Positions 25,265 through 34,755 of a DNA stretch of 64,000 nucleotides are shown here, piece by piece (within the stretch, counting starts at the first letter, position 1; each line of letters begins with the position of its first letter). The position numbers and the translations under genes were made by a program. The stretch is from the NCBI GenBank assembly GCA_945861345.1, contig CAMATX010000002.1, forward strand, positions 1-64,000, read 5' to 3'. The DNA comes from Comamonas sp. lk. Its GTDB lineage: Bacteria; Pseudomonadota; Gammaproteobacteria; Burkholderiales; Burkholderiaceae_C. The notes below the pieces were generated by a model. That model was given only the letters and a program-made list of their open reading frames with translations, was not told where the DNA came from and did no database searches.

Positions 25265-26641
25265 ATGACAACTCATCCGGCCAGCATTTTTCCCCCCGTG
25301 CGACGGATGGATTTCCCACCCGACTTTCGGTGGGGCAGTTCGACCTCGTCCTACCAAATCGAGGGAGGCGCGCAAGAGGGTGGGCGTGGTGAATCAATTT
25401 GGGATCACTTTTGCGCCGAGCCGGGCCGTATCCGTGACGGAACAAGCGGCGCCGTCGCCTGCGACCATTACCACCGCTGGCCGCAAGACCTCGATCTGGC
25501 GCGCGACCTGGGCACGAATGCCTACCGTTTTTCCATCGCCTGGCCCCGCATTTTTGCCCAGGGTGGTACTGGGGCGCCGCTGCGCAACGGCCTGGACTTT
25601 TATAGCCGCTTGGTCGACGGCATGCTCGAGCGCGGCTTGGAGCCCTGGGCCACGCTCTACCACTGGGACTTACCCCAGGCCTTGCAGGCGCACGGCGGAT
25701 GGGCGCAGCGCGCCACCATGGATGCATTTACGCATTACACCGACGCCGTCACACGCCATTTGGGCGACCGTATCAAACACTGGATTACGCATAACGAGCC
25801 CTGGTGCACCGCCTTTCACGGCAACTATGAAGGAGTACACGCGCCTGGCCTGAAAGACTTCAAAACCGCATTGCAGGTATGTCACCATGTTCTGGTCTCG
25901 CATGGCATGGCGACCGCGGCGATCCGGGCCAATGTGCCGCAGGCCCGCGTCGGTGCGGCATTGAGTCTGCATCCCCTCAAATCCGCCAGCAACAGCGCCC
26001 AGGATTTGGCCGCCACCCGCCGCCACGACGGTTTGCGCAACCGCTGGTTTTTGGACCCCTTGCATGGCCGAGGCTACCCCCAAGACGTGTGGGACTTGCT
26101 AGGCGCCCAGGCGCCCACGGTGGCAGCGGACGATATGGCGCTGATGGCCACGCCCACCGACTTTTTGGGCGTGAACTATTACTTTCCCGAAATCGTCGCC
26201 GATGCACCGGGACAGGGCCCGATGCAAACCCGCGTCGTAGACTGCGACCAAGTCGAGCGCACAGGCTTTGGCTGGGAGGTATCGCCCCAAGGCATGGTGG
26301 ACCTGTTGCAGCGTGTCCATGCGGATTACCAGCCCCGGGCCATCTACCTGACCGAAAACGGATCTTCCTATGATGACGTGCGCACGCCCGATGGCCGCAT
26401 CGAGGACCACCAACGCATGCATTATTTGCAACGTCACCTGCGCGCGGTACACCAGGCCTTGCAGGTGGGAGTGCCCATCCAGGGCTATTTCGCGTGGAGT
26501 TTGCTGGACAACTTTGAATGGGCAGAGGGCTATTTACGGCGCTTTGGTCTGGTTTATGTGGATTTCGCTACCCAGCAACGCCAGCTAAAAATGAGTGGCC
26601 AGTGGTACCAGAGCTTTTTGAAAGAGGAGACGCCATGCTGA
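25265..26641 (+). CDS. GH1 beta-glucosidase (copy 2)
   Basis: Predicted 458-residue cytoplasmic enzyme. The track starts at a TTG inside the operator (25226); the ATG at 25265 ('MTTHPASIFPP') is far more likely. GH1 features are 'FRWGSSTSSYQIEGGA', acid/base Glu178 in 'THNEPW', 'VNYYFP', nucleophile Glu364 in 'LTENGS', and 'WSLLDNFEWAEGY'. First gene of a seven-gene plus-strand operon; its stop overlaps the binding-protein start by seven bases. Probably splits imported cellobiose-, laminaribiose- or gentiobiose-like sugars. Confidence 0.94.
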   Translation: MTTHPASIFPPVRRMDFPPDFRWGSSTSSYQIEGGAQEGGRGESIWDHFCAEPGRIRDGTSGAVACDHYHRWPQDLDLARDLGTNAYRFSIAWPRIFAQGGTGAPLRNGLDFYSRLVDGMLERGLEPWATLYHWDLPQALQAHGGWAQRATMDAFTHYTDAVTRHLGDRIKHWITHNEPWCTAFHGNYEGVHAPGLKDFKTALQVCHHVLVSHGMATAAIRANVPQARVGAALSLHPLKSASNSAQDLAATRRHDGLRNRWFLDPLHGRGYPQDVWDLLGAQAPTVAADDMALMATPTDFLGVNYYFPEIVADAPGQGPMQTRVVDCDQVERTGFGWEVSPQGMVDLLQRVHADYQPRAIYLTENGSSYDDVRTPDGRIEDHQRMHYLQRHLRAVHQALQVGVPIQGYFAWSLLDNFEWAEGYLRRFGLVYVDFATQQRQLKMSGQWYQSFLKEETPC

Positions 26642-27858
26642 AGTTCGCACGCCTTGCCGCCTTGACCTTCGCCCTGGGCAGCGCCCATGCCGCCGGCCCC
26701 AAAGCCGAAGTGATCCACTGGTGGACCTCGGGCGGCGAATCGGCCGCCGTGAAGACCTTGGCCGATGCCTATATAGGCGCTGGAGGCGTATGGGTCGATA
26801 CCGCTATCGCATTAGGTGAGCAAGCCCGCGCAGTAGCGGTCAACCGCATTTTGGGCGGCAACCCGCCCACGGCGGCGCAGTTCAATACCTCCAAACAGTT
26901 TCTCGACCTGGTTGAGCAGGGCATGCTCAACCCCATCGACAACGTGGCGCAGCAGCAGGGCTGGGACAAATTACTGCCCGAGACAGTGCTTAGCGTGGTG
27001 CGCGTCAAAGGCCATTACTACGCAGCACCCGTCAACATCCATATGCCCACCTGGATTTGGTACTCCAAGGCCGCCTTTAAACAAGCGGGTATCGCTACAG
27101 AGCCCAAGTCCGTCGACGAACTATTTGCCGCGCTGGACAAGTTACGCGCTGCTGGACTGGTTCCGCTCGCCCACGGTGGGCAGCCCTGGCAAGAAAACAT
27201 TGTTTTCACAGCCGTACTGGCCAACGTGGGCGGCACCGAGCTGTACCTGAAAGTATTTCGCGACAAAGATCGCCAAACCATTGAAGGGGAGGCTTTCAAA
27301 AAGGTCTTGCTCAGCTTTAAACGCCTGCAGTCCTATACGGACAAAGGTGCGCCCGGACGCAATTGGAATGACGCCACCTCCATGTTGATTACGGGCAAAG
27401 CAGGCGTTCAAATCATGGGCGATTGGGCCAAAGGCGAATTTGCCCAAGCGCGTCAAAGCCCGGGGAAGGACTATGGATGTATCGCCGGCTTTGGCGCCAA
27501 GTCGCCCTACATCATCCAGGGCGACGTTTTCGTTTTTCCCAAGACCAACGACCCACAAGCCATCAAAGCGCAACAGTTATTGGCCAGCGTCATGCTCACA
27601 CCGGCCACGCAAGTGGCCTTTAGCAATAAGAAAGGCTCGATCCCGGTGCGCACCGATGTGGACAGCGCCAGCATGGACCTGTGCGCCCAACAAGGACTGG
27701 CCATCATGAAAGATAAATCACGCCAATTAGGCAACGGTGAAATCTATATGAGTCCGGACCAAAACGGTGCCCTGACAGACATCTTGACCGCTTATTGGAA
27801 TAAGAACCTTCCGGTGGAGAAGGTCCAAAAAGACATTGCCGCTGCACTCAAAAACTGA
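26635..27858 (+). CDS. Sugar ABC transporter substrate-binding protein (glucose/mannose GtsA-like)
   Basis: Predicted 407-residue periplasmic protein. Start ATG at 26635 (after GAGGAGACGCC) overlaps the GH1 stop; the 446-residue track frame is an artefact running back into GH1. It has a short signal peptide ending 'GSAHAAG'. 'EVIHWWTSGGESAAV' and 'GGNPPTAAQFN' resemble GtsA-type glucose/mannose-binding proteins. 'WQENIVFTAVLANVGG' and 'MGDWAKGEF' are further family hallmarks. Likely delivers glucose or short glucans to the adjacent permeases. Confidence 0.9.
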   Translation: MLKFARLAALTFALGSAHAAGPKAEVIHWWTSGGESAAVKTLADAYIGAGGVWVDTAIALGEQARAVAVNRILGGNPPTAAQFNTSKQFLDLVEQGMLNPIDNVAQQQGWDKLLPETVLSVVRVKGHYYAAPVNIHMPTWIWYSKAAFKQAGIATEPKSVDELFAALDKLRAAGLVPLAHGGQPWQENIVFTAVLANVGGTELYLKVFRDKDRQTIEGEAFKKVLLSFKRLQSYTDKGAPGRNWNDATSMLITGKAGVQIMGDWAKGEFAQARQSPGKDYGCIAGFGAKSPYIIQGDVFVFPKTNDPQAIKAQQLLASVMLTPATQVAFSNKKGSIPVRTDVDSASMDLCAQQGLAIMKDKSRQLGNGEIYMSPDQNGALTDILTAYWNKNLPVEKVQKDIAAALKN

Positions 27859-27867
27859 CATCTGCCC

Positions 27868-28773
27868 GTGACAGCACCCCGCTCTTGGTGGAAAGTGCGC
27901 CCTGGCCAGCTCAGCGCCAGTGTCGCCTTGCTGCCTCTGGCCATGATCGTGTTGGTGGCCTACGCCGGCACCGTCTTGTGGTCGCTGCGTGTTTCCTTGA
28001 CCGATGCGCGCACCTTCCCCTCTGACGTGTATGTCGGCCTGGCCCAGTACGAGCGCCTCTTTCACAATGAACGTTGGCTTTTGTCACTCAATAACTTGGC
28101 GGTATACGGCCTGTTGTTTATTGGTCTTTGCATGGTGGTCGGGCTATTGCTGGCTGTCTTTATAGACCAAAAGGTTCGCGGTGAAGGGCTGCTACGCACC
28201 GTTTTTTTATACCCCTATGCCATGTCCTTCGTCGCGACCGGTCTGGTTTGGCAATGGTTGCTTAATCCCGAGCTGGGACTGCAAAATGCCGTGCAGACGC
28301 TGGGGTTTGATGGCGTACAAATCGATTGGATCGTAGACCAAGACAAGGTGATGTACACCATCGTGCTTGCCACGGTATGGCAGGCCTCGGGCTTTGTGAT
28401 GGCCTTGTTGTTGGCCGGCTTGCGCAGCATTGACGCGCAAATCTGGAACGCAGCCCGCATTGACGGAATTCCCACTTGGCAGGTGTACACCTTTATCGTT
28501 TTGCCTATGCTGGGCGAGTCCATTGCCACGGTATTTGTACTGTTGCTGACCGCCACCGTGAAACTATTTGACGCGGTGGTTTCGATGACCCAGGGCGGCC
28601 CGGGTAATGCCAGCGAGGTGCCGGCCAAGTTCATCATGGACCACTTGTTTGGCCGGGCCAATTTGGCGCTGGCATCGGCTGGATCGGTGGTCTTGCTGCT
28701 GAGCGTTCTAGCGCTGGTGGCACCGCTTTTGTATGCGCGCAGTCGCTACCAAAAACGCGTAGGCCATCCATGA
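27868..28773 (+). CDS. Sugar ABC transporter permease (MalF/GtsB type)
   Basis: Predicted 301-residue permease beginning with GTG, nine bases after the binding-protein stop. About six membrane segments; EAA-like loop 'NAARIDGIPTWQVYTFIVLPMLGES', followed by 'SMTQGGPGNASEVPAKFI', a loop typical of CUT1 first permeases. Overlaps the next permease by four bases (ATGA). Confidence 0.93.
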   Translation: MTAPRSWWKVRPGQLSASVALLPLAMIVLVAYAGTVLWSLRVSLTDARTFPSDVYVGLAQYERLFHNERWLLSLNNLAVYGLLFIGLCMVVGLLLAVFIDQKVRGEGLLRTVFLYPYAMSFVATGLVWQWLLNPELGLQNAVQTLGFDGVQIDWIVDQDKVMYTIVLATVWQASGFVMALLLAGLRSIDAQIWNAARIDGIPTWQVYTFIVLPMLGESIATVFVLLLTATVKLFDAVVSMTQGGPGNASEVPAKFIMDHLFGRANLALASAGSVVLLLSVLALVAPLLYARSRYQKRVGHP

Positions 28774-29627
28774 ACAGCAGGCTCTCTGTGGCGCGTTGGG
28801 GGATTTACTGCTTCTTGCTGGGCGCCGCTCTCTTTTTCCTGCTGCCGGCCTATGTCATGCTGGTCACGTCCCTGAAGTCCATGGACGAAATTCGACTAGG
28901 GCACCTCTTTGCCTTGCCCGCAGAACTCACTATTGAACCCTGGCGAAGCGCCTGGTCCAGCGCCTGCACCGGCCTGAACTGCGAGGGCATCCGAGGCGGT
29001 TTTTGGAACTCGGTGGGCATTGTCATCCCCAGCACCGTAGTACCCATCTTGCTAGGTGCACTCAATGGATATGCGCTCTCGTTTTGGCGTCCGCGGGGAA
29101 GTCAAGCCTTGTTTGCTGTATTGATGGCTGGCGCATTTATCCCAGCGCAGGTGATGATGTACCCGCTGATTCAGATTTTGGCTGTGTTGGGAATTTTTGG
29201 CTCGCTAGCGGGCATTGTCTTGGTTCACACCATATTTAGCATGCCTGTGATGACGCTGCTTTTTCGCAATTACTACTTGTCCATTCCAACCGAGCTGTTC
29301 CATGCTGCCCGCATCGATGGGGGTGGCTTTTTACGCATCTTTTTTGAGCTGGTATTGCCCATGTCAGTGCCTATCGTGACAGTGGCGGCCATCATGCAAA
29401 TCACAGGCGTTTGGAATGACTATATTTTGGGCTTGGTATTTGCAGGTCGCGAACACCTGCCCATGACGGTACAGCTCAACAACATTATCAACACCACGAC
29501 CGGCACCCGCCTATACAACGTCAATATGGCGGCTACGATTTTGACATCGCTGGTGCCCTTGGCGGTGTACTTTGCCTCCGGGCGCTGGTTCGTGCGTGGC
29601 ATCACGGCGGGCGCACTGAAAGGATAA
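28770..29627 (+). CDS. Sugar ABC transporter permease (MalG/GtsC type)
   Basis: Predicted 285-residue permease with six membrane segments and EAA loop 'HAARIDGGGFLRIFFELVLPMSVPI'. It has a Cys-containing periplasmic loop ('SACTGLNCEGIRGGF') of the kind found in GtsC-like glucose permeases. Translationally coupled to the preceding permease and two bases from the ATPase gene. Confidence 0.93.
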   Translation: MNSRLSVARWGIYCFLLGAALFFLLPAYVMLVTSLKSMDEIRLGHLFALPAELTIEPWRSAWSSACTGLNCEGIRGGFWNSVGIVIPSTVVPILLGALNGYALSFWRPRGSQALFAVLMAGAFIPAQVMMYPLIQILAVLGIFGSLAGIVLVHTIFSMPVMTLLFRNYYLSIPTELFHAARIDGGGFLRIFFELVLPMSVPIVTVAAIMQITGVWNDYILGLVFAGREHLPMTVQLNNIINTTTGTRLYNVNMAATILTSLVPLAVYFASGRWFVRGITAGALKG

Positions 29628-29629
29628 GC

Positions 29630-30706
29630 ATGGCCGGCATCAAGATTCATGACCTCCAAATCAGCTACGGCAAGACCACGGTCATCGAGAGCCTGGACCT
29701 TGAGGTGCTTGACGGCGAGTTTTTGGTGCTGTTAGGCCCCTCAGGATGCGGCAAATCCACACTTCTGCACGGCATTGCCGGCTTGCAGGAGGTGTCTGCC
29801 GGCACTATCACCATTGGCGGCGTAGATATGACCCATGCCGACCCCACGGACCGCCAGATTGGCATGGTGTTTCAATCCTATGCGCTCTATCCGACCATGA
29901 CGGTCGAGCGCAATATGTCTTTTTCGCTGAGAGTCAAAGGCTTTTCGCGCCAAGAAATCGCCCGCCGCGTCGGCCGGGCGGCGCAGATGCTGCAATTGAC
30001 CGAACTGTTGCAGCGCAAGCCGGCGCAGCTCTCGGGCGGTCAACGCCAGCGCGTCGCTATCGGGCGGGCATTGGTGCGCGATGCGGGTGTGTTTTTGTTT
30101 GACGAGCCGCTGTCCAATTTGGATGCCCAGTTGCGTACCGAATTGCGCCGCGAGCTCAAATTGCTCCATAAGCGCCTGGGCACCACCATGGTCTACGTGA
30201 CCCACGACCAGGTAGAGGCCATGACTCTGGCCAGCCGCATCGTGGTGATGCGCGCTGGCCACATCGAGCAAATCGGCACGCCGGGCGCCGTCTATGCACG
30301 GCCCAATAACTTGTTTGTAGCCAGTTTCTTAGGGGCCCCGGCTATGAACATGCTCCATGGCACCTTGGTGGCCGCACAAGATAGCACGATGGCGCTGGCG
30401 CTTCAGGGCGGCAACATCGGCCTGGCCGGCTACGCATTTTTGGACGCACCGCAGGCTGCATGCGAAGTCGTCCTGGGCTTGCGGCCTGAATCGCTGCATT
30501 TGGATCCTGCCGGACCCTTTGAAGGCACCGTGGTGTTGGTGGAGCCCATGGGCAATCACAGCGTTTTGTGGATCGACTGGGCCGGTCAACACCTGTCTTG
30601 CCTGCTACCAGGCGGCGTGGCACCCGCGCTGGACTCGGCGCTGCGGTTTGCCATCGACACCACCCAAATTTCGCTGTTTGACCGCCACACCGAGCGGCGC
30701 ATCTAA
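29630..30706 (+). CDS. Sugar ABC transporter ATP-binding protein (MalK type, copy 2)
   Basis: Predicted 358-residue ATPase: Walker A 'GPSGCGKST', Q-loop 'VFQSYALYPTMTV', signature 'LSGGQRQR', Walker B 'VFLFDEPLSNLD', switch His in 'YVTHDQVEAM', and a C-terminal regulatory domain ('ASFLGAPAMNM', 'LGLRPESLHL'). It serves the importer at 26635-29627 and is distinct from the ATPase at 13545; sequence similarity is high in the motifs but the C-terminal halves differ. Confidence 0.93.
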   Translation: MAGIKIHDLQISYGKTTVIESLDLEVLDGEFLVLLGPSGCGKSTLLHGIAGLQEVSAGTITIGGVDMTHADPTDRQIGMVFQSYALYPTMTVERNMSFSLRVKGFSRQEIARRVGRAAQMLQLTELLQRKPAQLSGGQRQRVAIGRALVRDAGVFLFDEPLSNLDAQLRTELRRELKLLHKRLGTTMVYVTHDQVEAMTLASRIVVMRAGHIEQIGTPGAVYARPNNLFVASFLGAPAMNMLHGTLVAAQDSTMALALQGGNIGLAGYAFLDAPQAACEVVLGLRPESLHLDPAGPFEGTVVLVEPMGNHSVLWIDWAGQHLSCLLPGGVAPALDSALRFAIDTTQISLFDRHTERRI

Positions 30707-30744
30707 GTCCGCCCTTTGGCGCTATTTTGTAAGGAGTCCAGGCC

Positions 30745-32235
30745 ATGTCTTTTGCATCGCTTCAAACCATGGCCCCGGCCGGCTTTGCGCGCCGCTGGGT
30801 TATGCACGGTGTGCGGTGGGTGATGACCCTGACCTGGGCAGCGTGTGCGTTTATGTCGGTGGCCCAGGCTGCGCCAAAGACCGCCGCTGTGCGGGCGTGG
30901 ATCACCACCACGGACCAGGTCCACCTGCTGGCGTCCGCACCTGCGCAGGCTTTTGGTAAAAGGGCCGCGCTTGATTTGGATATCGAGGTTGATGCTCAAC
31001 AGCGCTTCCAAACCATGGTGGGCTTTGGCGCCAACATTACCGACGCTTCGGCATGGCTGATACAGCAACGCATGAGCCCGACGCAACGCAAAGCTCTTTT
31101 GGATGATTTGTTTGGCAAGCCCCCGGGCATCGGCCTGAGTTTTACCCGTCTGACGATTGGAGCTTCAGACTTTTCGCGCAGCCATTACAGCTTGGACGAT
31201 GTACCTGCGGGCGAAAGCGACTTTGCGATGGAAAGATTTTCCATCGAACCGATGCGCGCAGACGTGCTGCCCGTCGTGCACGAGGCACAGCGCATCAACC
31301 CGGCGCTGCAAATAATGGCCAGCCCCTGGAGCGCCCCGGCCTGGATGAAAAGTAGCGGCAGTCTGGTCCGAGGAACCCTACGACCCGAGGCCTACGGCGC
31401 CTTTGCCGCCTACCTAGGCAAATTTGCCGACGCGATGCAGGCCGAGGGCCTGCCGTTGTTTGCACTGACATTGCAAAACGAGCCGCACTTTGAACCCGAG
31501 GATTACCCCGGCATGCGTTTGATGCCAACAGCGCGGGCGCAATTGATCGCCGAGCATGTAGGACCGCTACTGGCCCGACGCGCACAACCTGTCAAGCTCT
31601 TGGACTGGGACCACAATTGGGACGAGTTCAATGCGCCCCTGGAAGTACTGGCCGACCCCCGTGCCAACCGCTTTGTAGCGGGTGTGGCCTGGCACTGCTA
31701 TGGCGGCGAAGTCAGCGCGCAAAGCAAAGTCCACGCAGCGTACCCGGACAAAGAGACCTATTTCACCGAATGTTCGGGTGGTCAATGGAAGCCGCATTGG
31801 CGAGAAACACTGCCCTGGTTTATGCGCCACCTCATCATCGGCACCACGCGCGGCTGGGCCAAGGGCGTACTTTTATGGAATATCGCTCTGGACGAGAACC
31901 ACGGCCCGCACCTGGGCGGCTGCAAAGACTGCCGTGGCGTGGTCACCATCGACAGCCGCAGCGGCGCCGTGACGCGCAACTTTGACTACTACGCACTGGC
32001 CCATGCCAGCCGCTTCGTGCGTCCCGGCGCGGTGCGCATCGGATCGACGGGGGAGCTCGATGGCCTGGAAAGCGTCGCCTTCCAAAATACTGACGACCAG
32101 TCCATCGCGCTGATCGTGCTCAATGGGGCCAGCCGGACCCGCAAGTTCTCGATAAGTTTTCGCAGCCAACGTTTTCACCACGCCATGGAGGCAGCCAGCG
32201 TAGCTACCTTTGTTTGGGCTGGGCGCCCTGAATGA
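30745..32235 (+). CDS. GH30 beta-glycosidase (probable beta-1,6- or beta-1,3-glucanase)
   Basis: Predicted 496-residue secreted enzyme. AAGGAG lies upstream of the ATG at 30745; a hydrophobic signal region ends near 'MSVAQAAPK' (about residue 42). The GH30 fold shows 'MVGFGANITDASAW', acid/base Glu246 in 'QNEPHFE', 'WHCYGG' and nucleophile Glu342 in 'TECSGG', with the C-terminal beta-sandwich linked by 'FVRPGAVRI'. GH30 members of this kind cut beta-1,6-glucan branches or glucosylceramide; beta-1,6 branch removal from laminarin is the best fit to context. Probably periplasmic or exported. Confidence 0.9.
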   Translation: MSFASLQTMAPAGFARRWVMHGVRWVMTLTWAACAFMSVAQAAPKTAAVRAWITTTDQVHLLASAPAQAFGKRAALDLDIEVDAQQRFQTMVGFGANITDASAWLIQQRMSPTQRKALLDDLFGKPPGIGLSFTRLTIGASDFSRSHYSLDDVPAGESDFAMERFSIEPMRADVLPVVHEAQRINPALQIMASPWSAPAWMKSSGSLVRGTLRPEAYGAFAAYLGKFADAMQAEGLPLFALTLQNEPHFEPEDYPGMRLMPTARAQLIAEHVGPLLARRAQPVKLLDWDHNWDEFNAPLEVLADPRANRFVAGVAWHCYGGEVSAQSKVHAAYPDKETYFTECSGGQWKPHWRETLPWFMRHLIIGTTRGWAKGVLLWNIALDENHGPHLGGCKDCRGVVTIDSRSGAVTRNFDYYALAHASRFVRPGAVRIGSTGELDGLESVAFQNTDDQSIALIVLNGASRTRKFSISFRSQRFHHAMEAASVATFVWAGRPE

Positions 32236-32278
32236 CCTGGACTAGCTCCCCGAGCACCTATATCAACGAAAGGCACTT

Positions 32279-33571
32279 ATGTTGCATCGTATCGCTATCC
32301 TGACCCGACGCACATGCACCGGCTTGCTTGCCGCTGCCCTGCTCCTTCCCTTTGCAGCCTTTGCCCAAAACCAGGTTTTTCTCCAGGCGCAGGGCACGCG
32401 CTGGGCGCGCTCGGACGGCGCAGCAATTGAGCTGCGGGGTACCAACCTGGGCACCTGGCTGCTGCCCGAGTTCTGGATGCTGGGCTACCCGGACGACGCA
32501 CCAGTGAACGACCAATGCAAGCTTGAGGCCGTGTTGGACAAACGCTTTGGCTACGCACAGCGCCAGCGTCTGCTGACGGTCTTTCGGGAAAACTGGATGC
32601 GAGAGCGCGATTGGGACCTCATTGGGTCCTTCGGGCTTAATTTGGTGCGTCTGCCCTTTTTATGGAGCGTCATCGAAGACGAACGCCGCCCAGGCCATTT
32701 GCGGCCCGATGCATGGCGCTACCTTGATGCAGCCATTGCACAAGCCAAAGCGCGCGGCATGTATGTGGTGCTCGATTTGCACGGCACGGTGGGCGCCCAA
32801 GGCAAGGAACACCACAGTGGCTGTGCCAACCGAAACCTGCTCTGGAGCCGGCCTGATTACCAGGCGCGTACCGCATGGCTTTGGCAACAAATCGCCAAGC
32901 GCTACAAAAACGAGCCTGTCGTGGCCGCCTATGGTCTGCTCAACGAGCCCTGGGGTAGTTCGGACGCCCAGTTGGTAGAAGTGGTGCGCGGGCTGTACGC
33001 CGATATCCGCAAGATCGACACGCGCCATATCATTTTGCTGCCCGACCACCCCAAAGGCATTGGCGCTTATGGCAACCCGGCGGACCTGGGCATGCACAAC
33101 GTCGTTTTCGAGACCCACCCCTACCCGGGGCACTTCGGCTGGGCCCAGCCGGGCTTGGAAGTGCACCGCAATTGGCTAGGCTGTTTACCGGATGGGGGCG
33201 GGCTATGCGACTGGAAAAAGCGCATGGCAGCCATCCAAACACCGCTTTTCATGGGGGAGTTCCAGCCCTGGGCCGACATGGATTCACCGTTGGGCGGCCA
33301 AATAACGCGAGCCAGCTTTGACGCCTACGCCGCCCAAGGCTGGGCCAGCGCAGTGTGGTCATACAAAATGGTTCGCGCGCAAAACAAGGCTGCCTCGTCG
33401 GTCTGGGGCTTGGTCATGAACGCCGATGACGCGCCCGTGCCACAACTGGACTTTCGCAAAGCATCGCTACAAGAGATTGAAAGCCTTTTTAAGCTCTACG
33501 GCAGTATGCGCTACCGCGTGCGCACCGAGGTGCGTGATGCACTGCAAAGCAGTACGGCCGCCCCGCTTTAG
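32279..33571 (+). CDS. GH5 glucanase, secreted
   Basis: Predicted 430-residue enzyme with signal peptide ending 'PFAAFAQ' (about residue 29). GH5 markers are 'LRGTNLGTWLLPEFW' and 'NLVRLPFLWSVIED', acid/base Glu223 in 'LLNEPW', 'FETHPYPG', and nucleophile Glu327 in 'FMGEFQPW'. The N-terminal arrangement resembles exo-beta-1,3-glucanase-like GH5 enzymes, but the subfamily cannot be set by eye. Last gene of the plus-strand operon; its stop overlaps the stop of the antiporter gene on the other strand. Confidence 0.88.
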   Translation: MLHRIAILTRRTCTGLLAAALLLPFAAFAQNQVFLQAQGTRWARSDGAAIELRGTNLGTWLLPEFWMLGYPDDAPVNDQCKLEAVLDKRFGYAQRQRLLTVFRENWMRERDWDLIGSFGLNLVRLPFLWSVIEDERRPGHLRPDAWRYLDAAIAQAKARGMYVVLDLHGTVGAQGKEHHSGCANRNLLWSRPDYQARTAWLWQQIAKRYKNEPVVAAYGLLNEPWGSSDAQLVEVVRGLYADIRKIDTRHIILLPDHPKGIGAYGNPADLGMHNVVFETHPYPGHFGWAQPGLEVHRNWLGCLPDGGGLCDWKKRMAAIQTPLFMGEFQPWADMDSPLGGQITRASFDAYAAQGWASAVWSYKMVRAQNKAASSVWGLVMNADDAPVPQLDFRKASLQEIESLFKLYGSMRYRVRTEVRDALQSSTAAPL

Positions 33572-34755
33572 GCAGACACCAGCAATCGGGCCAGCTTGCC
33601 CTTGACCACCGGCACCGTCAGCATGGTGCTGGCCAGGGCCATCAGCAAGAGTGCGGTAAAGGCGTCGTTGGAAATAATGCCTTTGTCCAGCAAGATGTTG
33701 CAAAAAATAATCATGATCAAGGCCTTGGTCTGCAGCAACCAGCCGATCAAAGAGGCTTCGCCCCGTTTCCAACCCAGAATCCGCCCGGCCAGGTGCACGC
33801 CCAGCAACTTGCCGCTCACCGCAGCTAGCAGCAACCAGGCAGCAGCTACAAATACAGCACTCCCGCCTAGCCCCCATTGCGTACGCAGGCCGGTGCTGAG
33901 AAAAAACACCGGCATCATGAGCAACAATACATTGTTGCGCAGCGCATCGCGCTGAGCTTGGTCGATGGCGTGCGCATCAATGACCACACCGGCCAAAAAT
34001 GCACCCACCATAAAGTGCAAGCCCGCCACATCGGCGGCCAGGGCGCATAAAGCGAGCCAGACCAGCCCTAGGTAGAGCCGATCGCGCACCGGTACGCGCG
34101 GCATGATCGCCCGCAGACACCAAGACAGCAGTACGAACAAGAGCAGAAAAACCAGCTGCAAGCCGGCCCGCTGGTAGTCCATCAGGATCAAGGCCAGGAC
34201 GCCCCAAATCAGGATATCGTCCAAACTGGCGTAACGAAGAATGCGCTGGCCCAAGTCGGTGCGCAGGATGTGCAGCTTTTCCAAAAACAAAACCAGAATG
34301 GGTAGGGCGGTCACAGCACAAGACATCGCTACACCCAGCACAAACTGCCACTGGGTCGCGGTCGGCCCCATCCAACCGGGCTCCAAAACCATGGCGTAGG
34401 CGGCGACGCAACCCAAGACCAGGGGTGAGCCCAGGGCCAGGGCGGCGGTGATCACACTTTCGCGCCGGTGTGTCCAGGCTTGTGCCAAGTCCAGCTCCAA
34501 ACCCGCAAGCCAGACAAAAAGCATCACGCCCCACCAGGCTAGGCCGTTCAAGCTGCCTAGCACGGACGGCGTAAATAGGGCTTGGTACACCTGTGGGAAT
34601 TGCGCCCCCAGCACACCTGGCCCTAGCAAAATTCCACCAACGATCTGCACTACCACCAAGGGTGCAAAATTCTCGGTGTTGCCGAGGCGCCATACAAGAT
34701 ACGGCAAGCTGAATATGACGAGCAGTGCGGCAAGAAACAGCTCGGAGGTGCTCAC
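33568..34755 (-). CDS. Cation/proton antiporter (CPA2, Kef/NapA-like membrane domain only)
   Basis: Predicted 395-residue membrane protein with about 11-12 hydrophobic segments and the sodium/hydrogen exchanger fold ('VGGILLGPGVLG', 'FVWLAGLELDL', 'VGAFLAGVVIDAH', 'LQTKALIMIIF'). It lacks the C-terminal TrkA-N nucleotide-binding domain of KefB/KefC. Starts with GTG overlapping the stop of the upstream LacI gene (GTGA), so it forms an operon with that regulator; the link to glucan use is unclear. Confidence 0.85.
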   Translation of the reverse strand: MSTSELFLAALLVIFSLPYLVWRLGNTENFAPLVVVQIVGGILLGPGVLGAQFPQVYQALFTPSVLGSLNGLAWWGVMLFVWLAGLELDLAQAWTHRRESVITAALALGSPLVLGCVAAYAMVLEPGWMGPTATQWQFVLGVAMSCAVTALPILVLFLEKLHILRTDLGQRILRYASLDDILIWGVLALILMDYQRAGLQLVFLLLFVLLSWCLRAIMPRVPVRDRLYLGLVWLALCALAADVAGLHFMVGAFLAGVVIDAHAIDQAQRDALRNNVLLLMMPVFFLSTGLRTQWGLGGSAVFVAAAWLLLAAVSGKLLGVHLAGRILGWKRGEASLIGWLLQTKALIMIIFCNILLDKGIISNDAFTALLLMALASTMLTVPVVKGKLARLLVSA